Positions 32,657-48,562 are shown, numbered from the stretch's first letter. The stretch: DNA of 64,000 nucleotides from Centroberyx gerrardi (GCF_048128805.1 NC_136004.1:18226185-18290184); one strand, 5' to 3'. The notes: generated by a model from the letters alone, not told the origin. Made by a program: numbers and translations.

Positions 32657-34878
32657 TGGTGTGCCATGGGTTAACGGTGGGCCAGATCATGTCACGGTAC
32701 TCCCTGGTCCAGAGAGCTCTGCCCTGGTCCCAGGCCCGGGAGTTTTGTCAGAGGCATTATGTGGATCTGGCTGTCCTGAGCACCGAGGAGCAATACTTCA
32801 GTCTCCTGAACGCTACTGCTGGTCAAAAAGTCAGCTTTTGGGTCGGGCTGCAGCGCCAGAGTGCCTACAACGGCTGGAAGTGGGTGGATGGGGAAGAGCT
32901 GAAGTATGACCACTGGTATCGGATAAATTATGAAGGCTGCTGTGCAAGTTTGGAGGCCGTGCTGGAAAAAGACGAGAAGCTGCTGGGTCGCCTCTGTCAC
33001 GAGACCAATAGTTTTGTCTGTCAGGGTGAGTATTGCTTCTTCCCTGTGATAGAGCGTGGTTGTTCACGCTATTAAGCACAGCAAATATGCCTTTTCCTTC
33101 CTGTCTGCTACATGAAGTGTTTGACTGTTAAAGTGTGCAAATTATTAATATGAAACATAAAATATTAATATTATAGGGTTCATTTGAATTACTTTTGTAG
33201 GACCTCACTGGGCCACTGTACATAGAATGTAGGTGGCAGACAATGATTCAGAAAGCTGCTTTTTATATTATTGATATATTATTATGGAGTAGAAACTAGC
33301 AATAAAGCCAAGACAGTTCCCTGTGTCACAGTAACCTGAATTTGGAAATAAATCTACCTTCTCAGACTATTCATTTTTACTTCTAGCATTACTGAATTGA
33401 CCTACATTCACAAAGCAATCATCTTTTTCCGGTATCTTTCTTTTTCTTTTTTGAGCCTGATTGTTTTTACTGTGTACAGTCAGCTCTCCACTGGACTTCC
33501 ATGAGAGACATTTTCGATGCAGCTTCAAAGCCTGTAAAGCTCCTCCATGACTTGCTGACTTTCATTTTGACTCACAGGTCCAGTTTCCCCACAAGAAGTG
33601 AAGGTGGACTCAGTGGGGACCGATCACATGATTCTAACCTGGGATGTGTCGGCCTTCATGCAGATGATCCCACACAGTTACAACGTGACAACATGTAGCA
33701 CCGTATGTAACTCGTTCCTTCACCCTTACACCAATGGCTCCACGTCCAGCACTGTCAACATCTCCAACCTAACCTCCGGCACTGAGTACTTCATTGATAT
33801 TGCTGCGGTTGTTGTCCGGCCTGACAGTGTGACTGGGGGAAGTGTCTCCCGTCAAAGTAACCTTACAGCTCTCCAAGTCAGAACAGGTAGGTACTGTAGG
33901 ATTGCAGTTTGTGTGCTGTGATTTTGTGGGCCTCAGTCTGTCTCATGTTGCTGCTGGTGTCTTATCTCTTTCTGTCTTGTCGATGTTGCACTCCCTTAGA
34001 AGGTGAAATGCTGGGACAGGGAGGATGGAGCGTGTGTTTATTTCAATTCTGATTGCATTTACAATCACTGCAGGAAATAGACAGATTTTACAGGGGGGCT
34101 CTACTCGGAGATCCCCGGTATCATCATCTAGAAAAAACAATATGAGCAATGTAATGCATGCACCTGTGATATATAGCCTACTAGATTAGTCAACTGCTTT
34201 TTCCTCACTCCAATTCTGCCAAGGTGATACAAGTGAAAATAAATCATGTGATTTCTGCTTGTAGAATATTATGTTTGGAACACTTTCACAGTAGGATATC
34301 TGATCTATTCTTATACACCTTGGTGATCTTCCTTATTCTATATCAAAAACAAAACTGTCCACAGACCTACCATACTTCTTTAAAATTCATGAATATTGCC
34401 CTTACTTTTTATGCCACATCACTCAAGTCATGCGTCTCTGTTTGTGTGTAATGCATATTTGTCTTCCCTCTCCTGTAGCGTTCTCTGGTGAGTGGTGCAA
34501 CGTGAGATTCATGCTGAAGCTGCTGAAGCTGTTATCTCTGGCTCCTCCGCTGTGGGTTTTCTATCGTATCCTAAAGAGAGGCAAGTCTCCTTTTCTGTGT
34601 GGGAAAATGGTCATTTTTAAAGAGAGAGGAAGAGAGAGGGAGAGACAGGGAGGCTGGGATGTATATTTTTTCTCTCTGTAAACAGCGAGCAGCCAAGTGA
34701 TGCAACAAGACAGGATGCAATAAAATACCCTTCATAACATACAGTGCCATGCACGCTTCCTTTCTGTTTTCTAGATGCTACTAAGGTGCCAGATGCTGAG
34801 CTCTCTACTGAAGAGATCATTTTGGAGCTGATCCTTGACAAGACCCGGGAATCAGTTGAAGAGGAAAGTGGCAAATAG
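32657..34878 (+). CDS. C-type lectin-like plus fibronectin-III protein (5' exon missing)
   Basis: Exons found: 32657-33025, 33578-33886, 34479-34580, 34775-34878; 294 aa without the unseen signal-peptide exon, which must end in phase 1. Exon 1 found is a C-type lectin-like domain (ALPWSQAREFCQRHYVDLAVL, FWVGLQ, WKWVDGEEL, HWYRINYEGCCASL, RLCHETNSFVCQ). The EPN/QPD and WND calcium motifs are absent, so classical sugar binding is doubtful. Exon 2 is one fibronectin-III domain (ILTWDVSA to LTALQVRT) with several N-glycosylation sites. Exon 3 holds a hydrophobic stretch (LLKLLSLAPPLWVFY), probably a membrane segment, and exon 4 an acidic cytosolic tail. Intron 3 uses a GC donor with perfect AG-GCAAGT consensus. 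AATAAA lies at 35015-35020. I do not recognise a named orthologue; a leukocyte or epithelial receptor is a guess. Confidence 0.8.
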
Positions 34879-36125
34879 AACTTATTCTATACTTCCACAG
34901 AAAATATGTTGTGATTTCTCTTTGACTGTTCTTGACTCTTGACTAAAACGATTTATGAGAAAAACTCCTTACAAGTCTTGGGTTAAGGGGAAACGTTAAG
35001 GTGAACTATATCGCAATAAATTTTTAAAAGTATTACATCATGAAGACATGACATATCAAAAAAAGTATTTGGCTATTTAAAAGCACACTATATTTATGTA
35101 GAATTTTCTATTATTATTATTGTTATTATTTTAGCATTTTGTTTCATCCAGTATTTTCTCCTTCATTCTACACTACACCGTAGGGTCTATTGCTGCATGC
35201 TGACTAGCATATCAGGTCAAATATACTTACCATGTATAGTGGATACTACATTGATTAAATGTCAGGCATATGGTATTCTCACTATCAATTTGGATATTTT
35301 GGACCCAAAGCTAAATTTAGCATTTCAAAGCATTTACAGTATTTTGATTCAAAATGAAATATTTCATAATTTTGAAAACTAAGCTAATTCTCAACCACAG
35401 TAGTCAGTAATAATGTGGACGATGGAAATGTTATTTTTAAGTTTTTTTTAACTACTTATGTCCACTTATCCAGCTGTTGACTTCAAGCCTACATGACTTC
35501 AGTTCTCATTCGCTAAGAGGATCTGCAAAGGTGATGCTGCACTGAGGATATTGTGTCCTGTATAGGTGTCTAACTAACAAAGACCACACCTCAACAGAGT
35601 GCAGTTTACCAGATTATTGTGATATTGTGCAGAGGTAAAGAAGGTCGAGAGGAGAAGTGTGATCGTGTGCTTGAGTGAATCGCTGGGGAGGAGAGGGTTA
35701 GGTCAAAGTTAAGGTGTTAACTTCATACTTCATTCTATATTAGAAATGTACTGTAAGCAACTTTTTTGCATTCTTTGATGGTTATTTACCCAACTACTGA
35801 GGGTGATATGAATAAATACCAATGATGGTGGACTTGGTGCCCTTGTTTTATTTTTTCACACTAAAAATGAACTTCACATAAACCATAGCATCAAATCATT
35901 CAAGCAACTTCCTGAGAGTTTCTCTTCATGCCTTGAGTATTGACCTCCACCGGTCTTTCGCTTTCCCACATCAGTCATGCGTTCCTCTGAGTCATAAGCT
36001 GACATTATTAAATGTAGTCATAATTGTGATACTCTGCAGCTGAATGGGTCGACCACAGCGGTAACACTAACAGGATTAGGAGTGCCATACTGGGACCACC
36101 CATACTGAAATGTATGCACCCTATA

Positions 36126-36200
36126 GTGATGTGAGATAAGATAAGATACACTATATTGTCCCCATGGGGAAATTTGTCTTGGGCTGCAAAAGTGCTGTTT
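36126..36200 (-). mobile_element. LINE 3'-tail remnant
   Basis: GATAAGATAAGATACACTAT then ATTGTCCCCATGGGGAAATTTGTCTTG is the reverse of the common fish retroposon ending (CCCC...GGGGACAATAAAG... with a GATAA-type tail). Only about 75 bases are recognisable. Confidence 0.5.
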
Positions 36201-36469
36201 CTCAGTCCTAATAAATTAAAAATAAAAGTAAAAAAAATAAACTCATAGCATAGATACTTGTAGAACACACACACACACACACACATTTAACTCGGCGCGA
36301 TGCCGTGAGTATATTAGGTGAGTACTGCCTTCATTTATAAACCCGGGGACACTAATCAGTCATATTCTTACCTGCAGTATACTGACTTGTTACAAGTTTT
36401 GTCAGTGTCACTAAATGTGTAATGGTTCTCATTAAGCTGTATGTGTGTATGATATCTATATTCATCTGT

Positions 36470-36560
36470 ATACTTGTATGTGTGTGTGCATGTACGTGTG
36501 CGCGCGCGTGTGTGTGTGTGTGTGTGCGCACGTGTGCATGTGCGTGTGTCTGTGTGCGCC
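36470..36560. repeat. GT/GC alternating tract
   Basis: Mixed (GT)n and (GC)n alternating purine-pyrimidine tract 150-240 bases upstream of the granzyme start codon; such sequence can adopt Z-DNA. Confidence 0.75.
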
Positions 36561-36711
36561 TGTTTTACTGAGTCACTTGTTTCCTCTCCATCATCAGACC
36601 ACATCCTTTGAAGTTAACACATAAGAGAGATACACGTATCAAAGAGAGTTTCAGTTCAGATCACCATCACATCACGGCACTGTCTTGATTCGACATCAGA
36701 CACTAACAGCC

Positions 36712-39417
<2,706 letters not shown>

Positions 39418-41225
39418 GACTTATAATAAGCGAGCCCTCTGTTATAAGTCAACCTCTGTATGATGTGTATTCTGCTATGTATTCTGTATTCTGTATTCTT
39501 CACCATGTTAACCGCATCTCATCCATCTGTGGATTTCTTTTGTGCTACATTCACTTCATCCTGATAGCATGTGAACGAGTGAAATTTGTATTATAGATGA
39601 GTGTTTCTGCAATAAACCTTGAACTCAAAATTAGAACTCGAAGATCTTTTTAAAGCTACACATCAAAGGGACAACTACAACATGAAAGCAGAACACCACA
39701 ACACTCAACCAGTTAACCAGATTGCCTCACCACTTCCTGCAGCAGATGTTTAAATTACCATTGAGGCTTGTCTCAGCTTCTGTGAAAACAATTCTCAGGC
39801 ATTCTGCGTTGTTGCTTATATATTTATTGATTCGAATAGCTTGCACTCAAAATCCCAATCCGAATCAACATATATAAAGTGGTGCATGTACTGAATAATA
39901 AGCTGATATTTATTGTTAGCAAAAAGTATAAAATGCAATAGTATTGTGTTTTATGCAGTGGCACAGACTCTTGGGGGCAGAGACGGAAATCTATTACACA
40001 CCATTACTTTCTTTCTAACGCACCATTTCTTTCTGTCTTTCTTTCAGCCATCAGTACCACCTTCCACAATGCATTCTCAATAGAGTAGCTCCAGCTTTTA
40101 CATCTTGATCACAGGTTCATGTCTCAGTTCTCTGGTTTCTGTTCATTCATGTCATAATTTGTCAGTTTAGAGAACATCATTGTTTCATGGTATGAAATGT
40201 TCTTAACCTCCAAAAACAGCTGTGCTGTGTGCTTGACAGTAACCCATTTATTTCCCTGCAGTATTTCTTTACAGTAATTCACTAGGTGGAGCTCTCTGCT
40301 ATAGTTAGTGGTGCAGTAACTTTCAGAACGGCATCTCTACCCAGCTTATGGTGAAGTTAATAGTTAAATAAAACTAAGACTAAAAACAGACATGAAAAAA
40401 ATGAGTAAACTGCAAAAAAAATAAAAAAAAATAAAATCTGAAACTAAAACTGAAATAAAATACAAATGAACCTGAATTTGTCAGTGGAGAGGGAATCCTC
40501 TAATGAACTGGTCCTGATTAACTATTAATACAACGATGCATACTATTCCTACCGAAAACACAATAATCTTTCAGCATGTACACCAAACCGATACCACCAA
40601 GACACTTGATACTGGCATGACCTTTGAATACTGAAACTAGAACTAAACAAAAACCTCTGCCTGAAAAAACTACTTCACAAATGGAACTCAAACTAGTAAA
40701 TAAAAATCAAACCAAAACCATATTAAACCACATACATACATACATACATACTTACCTCCTTTATAAAGGTGAAGAAATAAAGTAATAATTCATATTTAAC
40801 AAAAAAAAAAAAAGGTTGCCACACGTTGCCACACCCAGGAAATACCAACATGTCCTTTATTTGAGCAGTAAATGAATTATCACTGAGACTGACCAACCAT
40901 CTGACAGTTTGTTTACCTTGTTTCTATGGTCACCCACACACTCCCACCCACAGTGCTTATGTGCCCACTTCAGGGCCACTGAAACCATCAGCACCACACC
41001 CATATTAACTGATTGTGTGAAATTGTATGAACGCTTGAGAGTGTCTATGCATGTTTGTGGCGTGTGTTTGTGTGTGTTTAAAAGCCAAATTAATACCGCA
41101 GTAGTAAGCGTCACACACGAGTAAATGTTTACCTTGACTGCATGTGTGTGTGTGGGATGAGCCGCTCTGCCCACCTTGCCTCACCTTTCCCTCACTCACT
41201 AGCCATGACACAATCCTGATTTAAT

Positions 41226-41226
41226 T

Positions 41227-41269
<43 letters not shown>

Positions 41270-41270
41270 T
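41226..41270. repeat. CA microsatellite
   Basis: Perfect (CA)n in the gzma-areg spacer. Confidence 0.9.
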
Positions 41271-41406
41271 GCAGCAATGTTTTATGGGGGAATTAGAAAC
41301 AATTGTGTCCTAACAGCAGAAAGGGCAGAATCAGTCACGTTTATTTATCTTTATTCATCATTATTTTATGGGCTAAGTGCATAAAGATGTCTGTCTTATA
41401 ATGAGG

Positions 41407-41456
41407 TGACGTCTACTGATGTCTACTGACGTCTGTTGACGTCTGTTGACGTCTGT
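41407..41456 (+). repeat. Five tandem copies of a ten-base unit TGACGTCTGT
   Basis: Five units in a row (TGACGTCTAC, TGATGTCTAC, TGACGTCTGT three times). Each intact unit contains TGACGTC, one base short of a CRE palindrome. In the gzma-areg spacer, about 2 kb after the gzma polyadenylation signal. Confidence 0.8.
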
Positions 41457-41669
41457 TCCACAGTTAAGTTAACTAGCAACTAGCTTGTTAGCATCACAAC
41501 ATGTGCCTGTCACAACAAAGCCAATGCTTTGAGAGGAAACCTTTTCAAAATAATAGACTCAACATAGCTTCAAGTTGGTTCAACATTGGTAAGCTACTTC
41601 TGTACATGAAGCTAGCTAAGCATCTTCCTCATACAGCTCTAGCCCTGTTTCCTGAAGTTTATGCAAACT

Positions 41670-41760
41670 ATTTTCCTGTTTAGTGTGTAAAGCACTTTGT
41701 GACAAAGTTGTTTAAAAGCTCTATATAACTTCACTTGATGTGACTTGATGCAGAAAGAGT
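41670..41760 (+). mobile_element. LINE 3'-tail remnant
   Basis: TGTAAAGCACTTTGTGACAA, then GCTCTATATAACTTCAC and ACTTGATG repeats, the usual 3' ending of a fish non-LTR element. No coding part. Confidence 0.5.
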
Positions 41761-42574
41761 ACCTGGTTTTGCAGAACTTTCTCTGAATTTGGTTTTGGAA
41801 TTTGGAAACAGTCATAATGACATATTGTTTTGCTGACTCACATATAGTTTTGCTGACTCACCACAGTATGTGACATTTGTCAAATGGTAAATTCAGAGGG
41901 CTTTTGAGGTTTGATGGGGCATCACTGACTAATTAAATTGCTAAACAGCAACATAATCAACAGCATAGTGTCAGGGTCCATGCCTTTATTGAGCACTATA
42001 GGTCAGCGATCATGTTATGAAGAGGCTCATCTATGGTCAATACCTCAGCTTCTTATGTAGTTTCTCATAAGTCTCATTAGTGACAACTCTTTACAGAGCT
42101 GAAGGGTAAAAGCCAACATGGCTGAACAGATAAATAAAAGAGCGCTACCTACAGAAACTAAAACTTCATCAACAGAAAACCCAAGGAGAAAGAGGTCACA
42201 GTACTGGACATACTGATTGATTTGGAAGTGATCTCTGGGAGCTGCAGTCCAAAAACAGCAGAGTGCATAGCACCAAAGATGTTGCCAAAATAAATAAAGG
42301 CTTTCACAGATTACCACTTCGAACATCAGTCTTTGTACCTTTGTTCCTTTGCACCAATCGGCTAAATCCGCAGTTTTGGGGCAATTGTGAAGCCTTTATC
42401 ATGCAAATCATTTATACGCAACTGGCTCTTTGTGTTGACTTATTCAGAGAGTTCATAAATAGAATATTTCCTTGCATTCCTGTGTGTGTTTACATGCAGT
42501 TGAGCTGCCTTCTTTGTGTACAATCTATTTTCAGCTGTGTTGCCTTGAACCATCTAATTATGTTCAGGTCTTGT

Positions 42575-42576
42575 GG

Positions 42577-42630
<54 letters not shown>
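42575..42630. repeat. GT microsatellite
   Basis: Perfect (GT)n of more than 25 units. Confidence 0.9.
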
Positions 42631-43194
42631 GCAGAGTAGTTCAGGTCACCTGGACATTCCCAGAATAGCTCAGTCCAGACACTCCCCCACCTTTTCTCCC
42701 AGTCCAAGCACAATGCTACTTATTCCCATTCATACAGCCTTGGACGTCACTCCACTATTCAAAACGTTGCAGTGCCGTAGCAACACAGAGGTTGGTGTGT
42801 GTGTTATAGACAGGTAGAGAGGTGAAATAGACAGGACATTCTATATTTACTTTTTTATTAAGTTATTTGGCTATAGATACATTGCTGTTAATGTCAGTAA
42901 TAACGAGCTTTATTATTAATAATTTTAAACAACAAATTATTAATACTTAAAACAGTAATAATTTAAAAAGACAAGGGTTTTTCATTATAAGACAAACATA
43001 AAAATCTGCATCTCAGCTACAGTGGATGCACCATCTCGCTCGGGACCGACCGGCTGGCTCAGTCTCTTCTCCTCCCTTAGCTTAGACAGTATTAACACAG
43101 AAATATGCCGTTGGGACCGATGTGTAGGGCTGCTTCCTGTTGTTGCATGTAGTTTGTGTTGCATCATTCTGTTCTATGATTCTCTGTTGATCAG

Positions 43195-43295
43195 TTAGAT
43201 CTAGGTAGGCTCCTTCTCTGTAAAGTCCTTTGAGACATGCTTGTGATGAAGGGCTATAGAAATAATGAACATGAACTTGAACTTGATGGAATAGA
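43195..43295 (+). mobile_element. LINE or SINE 3'-tail remnant
   Basis: CTGTAAAGTCCTTTGAGACA, GAAGGGCTATAGAAATAA and an ending of ACTTGA units resemble the 3' end of fish LINEs and of the SINEs that borrow them. Short and diverged. Confidence 0.5.
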
Positions 43296-44922
43296 GAGGG
43301 GAATGATATGGGACATGGTAGGCGCCTCAGCCAACTGAGCCACCAAGATGCTCTTGGACTGATAGTTTTTAATAAAGCCAGTTTGGTCAGCTGCGTTTAT
43401 CCTTTTTGTGTGTTCGCCTGTCATGAAGTGGAAGGGAGTTTCCCAGATACTAATGAATCATTAACCATACTGTGTAGAAGAGGGAATTCTTCTGGAAGCG
43501 CTTACAGTATAATATTTGACCGGAAGGCCATCCAGGCCAGGGGATTTAGCACTTTTCAAAACACCAGTAATAGCTCACTACTACACACTACTACTTACGG
43601 CTAATGTACACTTTGCAAGGCCTACTGCGGTAGCTACTGCGGAAAGGATTAAGCCCACTAAGAACAAAGAAGTCCAACAAACAATATGCAAAACCTAAAT
43701 CAACCGCTACCACAGGCATTTCAGACATGCACAGTTCAGCAAGAACCTAATGAAAATATTACGGCCTGTTAGCAACATCAGCACATGTAGATGCTTGTGC
43801 TTCTGTCAAGCATAAAATTGGTCAAAAAGTACAGGGCCTGATGGCACACCAAAGTGCACAATAAAAACCTATAAATGTTACCCCAAAAATAAGAAACTCT
43901 AATAATGAATGACAAAGAAATGAATCTCTCACCAGGTTTGAAATGGACATGGCAAATGTGTAAATTTATCTACAATTTTCTAAATTGTCTAAATAAACAT
44001 TTAGTGCCAATATCAAGCTATTAAATCGCTTCAAGGAAAAATTTTACATTGCTAGCTTTCCCTCACCCTACCTGTGTTCTTGTGCTATTGGCTATTAAAC
44101 AGTTGATTTAACTTGTTTAAGAAGGAGTTAAAAATAGACCTCAATCAACCCTCCATTGTCAATTAATGAGATAACTTGTGATGTGATATGTCAGTGTACT
44201 GTAGATAAGTTATCTTCTAGTTTTACTTCACTTTCATGTTGGTTTACTTCCCAAAGAATCAAACATTTAAAAAATTACAGTCATTTGATCCTCCTTCTTG
44301 TCACACCTCAGGATTTTCCAGTGTCCCATTCCATTGTGTTGCCATAATGCTCTGAATTCCTTTGTGATGTCACAAAGAGTTCTCAGGACTTCTCTCATAG
44401 TTATTCTTGTCTTCTATTCTGCACGTTGCGTCTGTGTTTGGCTGAAACGCTGCTGTGTTTGTGCGAGCAGTCAGCAGAGGTATGGGATGCGTCCAGAGAA
44501 GGGAATGTAAACACATAACCCAGGCAGGGATTGTGGCAGGACGCATGTACAAACAACACCCACCATCACACACCTTAATATAACACTGAGAGACTTTATT
44601 GGTGATCAAATTCCATCCCTTTTCCAGAGTGAGATGAGAGTTTCTCTGACCTATAGTAGTAACAATAGTAGTGCAATAAATAAAACCTAACTGACAGTAT
44701 ATCAACGGACTGAATGCTCAGCATCTCCTCCGTAAGTCTTTGACATAGTAATGGTCCGACATACAAACACACAAAGTTTAGCAATAAAGTTTAGCAATAA
44801 ATAATTACTCAAATAAATTACATTCTACTGAAGTTCTGGGCAGTGTTTCTACACAGCTTCTAATGTGCTTGAAGAGCATGTCAAGGCACTGCACACTTTC
44901 TACTGGTTTCAGTGTTGCTCCT

Positions 44923-44955
44923 CTAGTCCGACTCGTCTTCGGATGGTGTGGCCGG
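44923..44955 (-). CDS. areg: Possible alternative last exon of areg
   Basis: On the minus strand CTCTCCTCAG (a good acceptor) is followed by a frame PATPSEDESD and a stop. If areg exon 5 is spliced at 46566 (ATG, then GTGTGA, a weak donor), the joint keeps phase and the tail becomes NDVMPATPSEDESD instead of NDVMV. AATAAA on the minus strand at 44597-44602 would end the transcript about 330 bases on. It could instead belong to no gene at all. Confidence 0.35.
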   Translation of the reverse strand, partial: PATPSEDESD

Positions 44956-46468
44956 CTGAGGAGAGACAGAGCGAAATCAAATGTCATGTCAATGTTTAAA
45001 CATCACAGAAGCATACAAATTATATACAAATAAAGAAAGAAAGAAATATTCTGGTAAAAGAGTCGTCTAGTAAAAGTCAATTCAAAATTCTGCTAAGTTC
45101 AGCTAAGTATTGAAGTAAGCATTGAAGTTATATTAAATGTGCTTAAGCATCAAAAATACATGTTAATGTCCTGATGTTACATCCTCAGTAGATTAACCTG
45201 TATAGAGCAAACTAAAGTTCACAGTGGTCCATTTATGCTCTTTTTCTTAAAGATAACTAGTAAATACATGAATGTAGTGAAGCAAAAAAGTATCTGCTTT
45301 GAAATATAGTGGAACAAAAACTTGAAGTTACGTAAAATACACTCAAAAAATAATTGACTCAGAATTGTACTTAGTACTTTCCATAGAGATATTTTAAAAA
45401 CCCTGCAAAAGATGATGAATATAGGGTTTTCTAGCCAATGTGTTTGACTGTGTGTGTGTGTGTGTTATAATGGAAGATAAGTTTGTTGGGAGTAAAGTTC
45501 ATGCAGCGATGCAGTGAAGCCTACACAGGGTTCACATGTGAGTGTTGTAATCTTTATGTGGAGCCAGACTGGCTTTCCTAAGGGTGGACACTGAGTGACA
45601 CGCAGGCTATGAGGAGAATGCTGTGTGGCCGCATTGTCTTGAGGCTAGGATTTCTGTGTGTGGGCTACATTGACGGGAGTCTCCACACGTGAAGTCTGTG
45701 TGTGTGTGTGTGTGTGAGTGTGTAAGAGAGTGTGAGACTTGACCACATGTACCACACGTAAACAGCTACTGTAAGTGGAGCAACTGAGGTCATCACGTGT
45801 ACAGTGTGTAAGTGCTGTTATTGTATATCCTTGGACACGCAGGTGAATCTGTGTGAACGTGCGAAGGGTTTTCCTGAAACAGTGTAGAGGCAGGACGAGC
45901 CGAGACACCCCGGCTAATCCACACTAATCCGCCTACTGGTGATTCCTCTTCGCGTGACGCAACTCACTGTATTCAACAACAACAACAGGCCTGCGACTTC
46001 TTCTGTCACTCCTAGCCCACTCTTTCCTGTTCGGCTTAAGACTCCTGTGAGCCGAGGGCGACACCACCTTTGGAGGCCTTAAGCAAGACTTTGGAAGAAA
46101 TACATCACTGAAATACACCGCTGGAAATACAGGAGCGCCCAGTGACGGGTCCTTTTCACAGCATCACAACACTCTGAAGAGTGCTCAGGCTGGAGAGACA
46201 GCCTGAGCTTCAACTTGCTGTTGAAGGGGTATTGATTTGAGATTCTTTGTGCCTCCATTTTGAGTCCCAGCAATTAAGCTTTCAAATCTGGGGGGTAGTG
46301 GTGGGATTTGAGTCACTAATGAATGGGATAGGGTTACAATTTGTGTCGCGATTTTATTGATTTGATATAATTCAGTTCATGATATGCAAAAAACTGATTT
46401 GATACAAGTGAATCCCTAACCCTCTCTAGGGTACACATGGACTAATTGGTGAGCTTTGAACGAGTGCA

Positions 46469-46469
<1 letters not shown>

Positions 46470-46504
<35 letters not shown>
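46470..46504. repeat. GT microsatellite
   Basis: (GT)n directly downstream of the areg stop codon on the minus strand, in its 3' UTR or in an intron if the alternative last exon is used. Confidence 0.9.
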
Positions 46505-46506
<2 letters not shown>

Positions 46507-46560
46507 TAGTAGTAGGCCTGAAGCAGAGCGACACCTACCTTGCTGTTATTTGACGCCCGC

Positions 46561-48524
46561 TCACACCATGACGTCATTGATGGGTTTCTGCAGCTTCTCC
46601 TGCTCTGCCCCAGTTCCCAAGTAAGCTGCCAGAAAGTTTTTGTGTGTCCTGTAACTAAAAGAGATTCAATATGAGTACAAAAGCTAAGTAAAGTATGACA
46701 CTTAACAATGACTGCAGTTATTAAATGATCACACTTTTGAGTCTCCTTAGGAACACATGAAAAGATGTTTTGGGAGCAAGATGATATCTTAGCATAGCAA
46801 GATATTTTGTGACACCTATCTTTTGTGATGGACTTCTTAAGTGAAGTAAAGACTTCTTTAGGCTGCCATTTTTTAAGTCATTGACGTGTCTGTTCAACAA
46901 TTATACATGTTAAAAGTAAAATTACCCAGTAAGTTTAGGTATGTATGGAAAGGTATTGGAACAGTGGAAAGAAATTAAATTATTTGAATTAATGCTTAAA
47001 GTGGCATGACTTAATTATTACAGTTGATATTTTTCTAAAATATTTAAACTGAGTAAAGAGAGTCTGTACAGAAATGCAATTATGACAAGCAGTTTCAGTC
47101 TCATAGTAGTAAATGCCATTTTCTCTCCGCCCAAATAAAGTCATTCAGCTACTGTGTATCCTTATATGCAAGCACAACGCCTGTCTCACTGTGGCTGTAA
47201 AGCTGTAATTCCACTGCTGTTAATGCTTTCTCTTAGACTATTGACTATTGACTATGATATAATATCGTTACTGATTGATAAGGAATGGTGATTATAGGTG
47301 AACTGTCACTCCATTACGGTAAGTCTGTTTGAGTTAGCTGATCAGTTAGCTGAGCAAATACCATTCGCTATGATATAATATGGTGACTGACTGATAAGGA
47401 ATGGTGATTATAGGTGAACTGTCACTCCATTACGGTAAGTCCGTTTGAGTTAGCTGATCAGTTAGCTGAGCAAATACTATTCATTCATCCATCACATCTA
47501 TTCATAAAACACAATAAAATTCATGCAATTAGAGTGAAATACTGTGCATGCAAAATACGGTAAACTTGCTGACTTTCATGAGTCACTAAAAAAGAAAAAA
47601 AGAAGGTGACACAAAGAACATTGTGAGTAATTCTCTACTAGGAACAGATACTGTTGGAAACTTGTTGAGTACATCAAAGTACGAAACACCGACACTAAAA
47701 GCTCTGAAACTCTTAGATGTTCATTGAGTTCATCTTGTGAAGGCATGAGCAATAGTTGTGTGTGTAGGGGTGTGTTTGGGTGTGTTATGTGCTTTATGAT
47801 GTGTCAGTGTATCCGGATGCCAAGAAGTGTTTCTGGGCAGGATGTTTGGATGCTGGTGTGTATTATATTGGGATCTGCTGGGGTGTGGATGGTTGCCCTC
47901 ATGCATTCTCAAGCGCCAATCATGAGAAGTCACCTCAAAGCTGCAATAATCTGCCCTATTACAAAAAAATAGTAAAGGGCTTTTTATTCCAAACCACTGG
48001 CATGTCACCTTACCATACCTCCAACTACTGAGAAACGTGACAGAAAAGTGTGACAGAGCCTCATTGGTAGCTAATACATTGTGACGGGGCATTGCATGTC
48101 TTTGATCCCAAAATGCAACCCAGTGGAAACAGAATCATATGTTACATGCTACAGAATTTAGAGAAGCTTTCAGTTAAAACTGCACTAGGCAACATCACAC
48201 GTCAGCAGCTCCAAATGGCAGTGTGAGGTAACTATTTGAAAAATTGAACTTCAATAACTAGAGATGATGTAATGTGATGTAAGTACACTGCACACAGCAC
48301 GCTCATGTTTACCAGCCTTTATACCAAGGGATACCAAAGGGACAAGAGAGGCAAAAAATCTGATGTTGGCAAGACTCTGGACTTTGTCACTTCTATCCCT
48401 GACACCAGAATGTCATTTGGGCAAAGAGGGCAATTCTACAGGGTCTCAATTAGGGGAGATGGGACGCTCTTCTCTCTTCTCTATAAAAATCGTACCTAGT
48501 GCAGCTTTAAGGTTAAAATGTGTG

Positions 48525-48562
<38 letters not shown>

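Larger units (their letters stand above)
34879..36711. other. Spacer between lectin gene and granzyme
   Basis: Lectin 3' UTR to about 35040, then AT-rich sequence without a gene. A LINE-tail remnant sits at 36126-36200, a short CA tract at 36269-36286 and a GT/GC tract at 36470-36560, followed directly by the granzyme promoter, in which I see no TATA box. Confidence 0.5.
39418..44922. other. Spacer between gzma and areg
   Basis: gzma 3' UTR ends near 39635. After that no gene is visible for 5 kb. The stretch holds a CATA tract (40732-40752), a CA tract (41226-41270), a ten-base tandem repeat (41407-41456), two LINE-tail-like pieces (41670-41760, 43195-43295) and a GT tract (42575-42630). Confidence 0.5.

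Noticed and set aside
47252-47481. CRISPR-like repeat array
   Set aside because: Two adjacent copies with no spacers, in a vertebrate intron.
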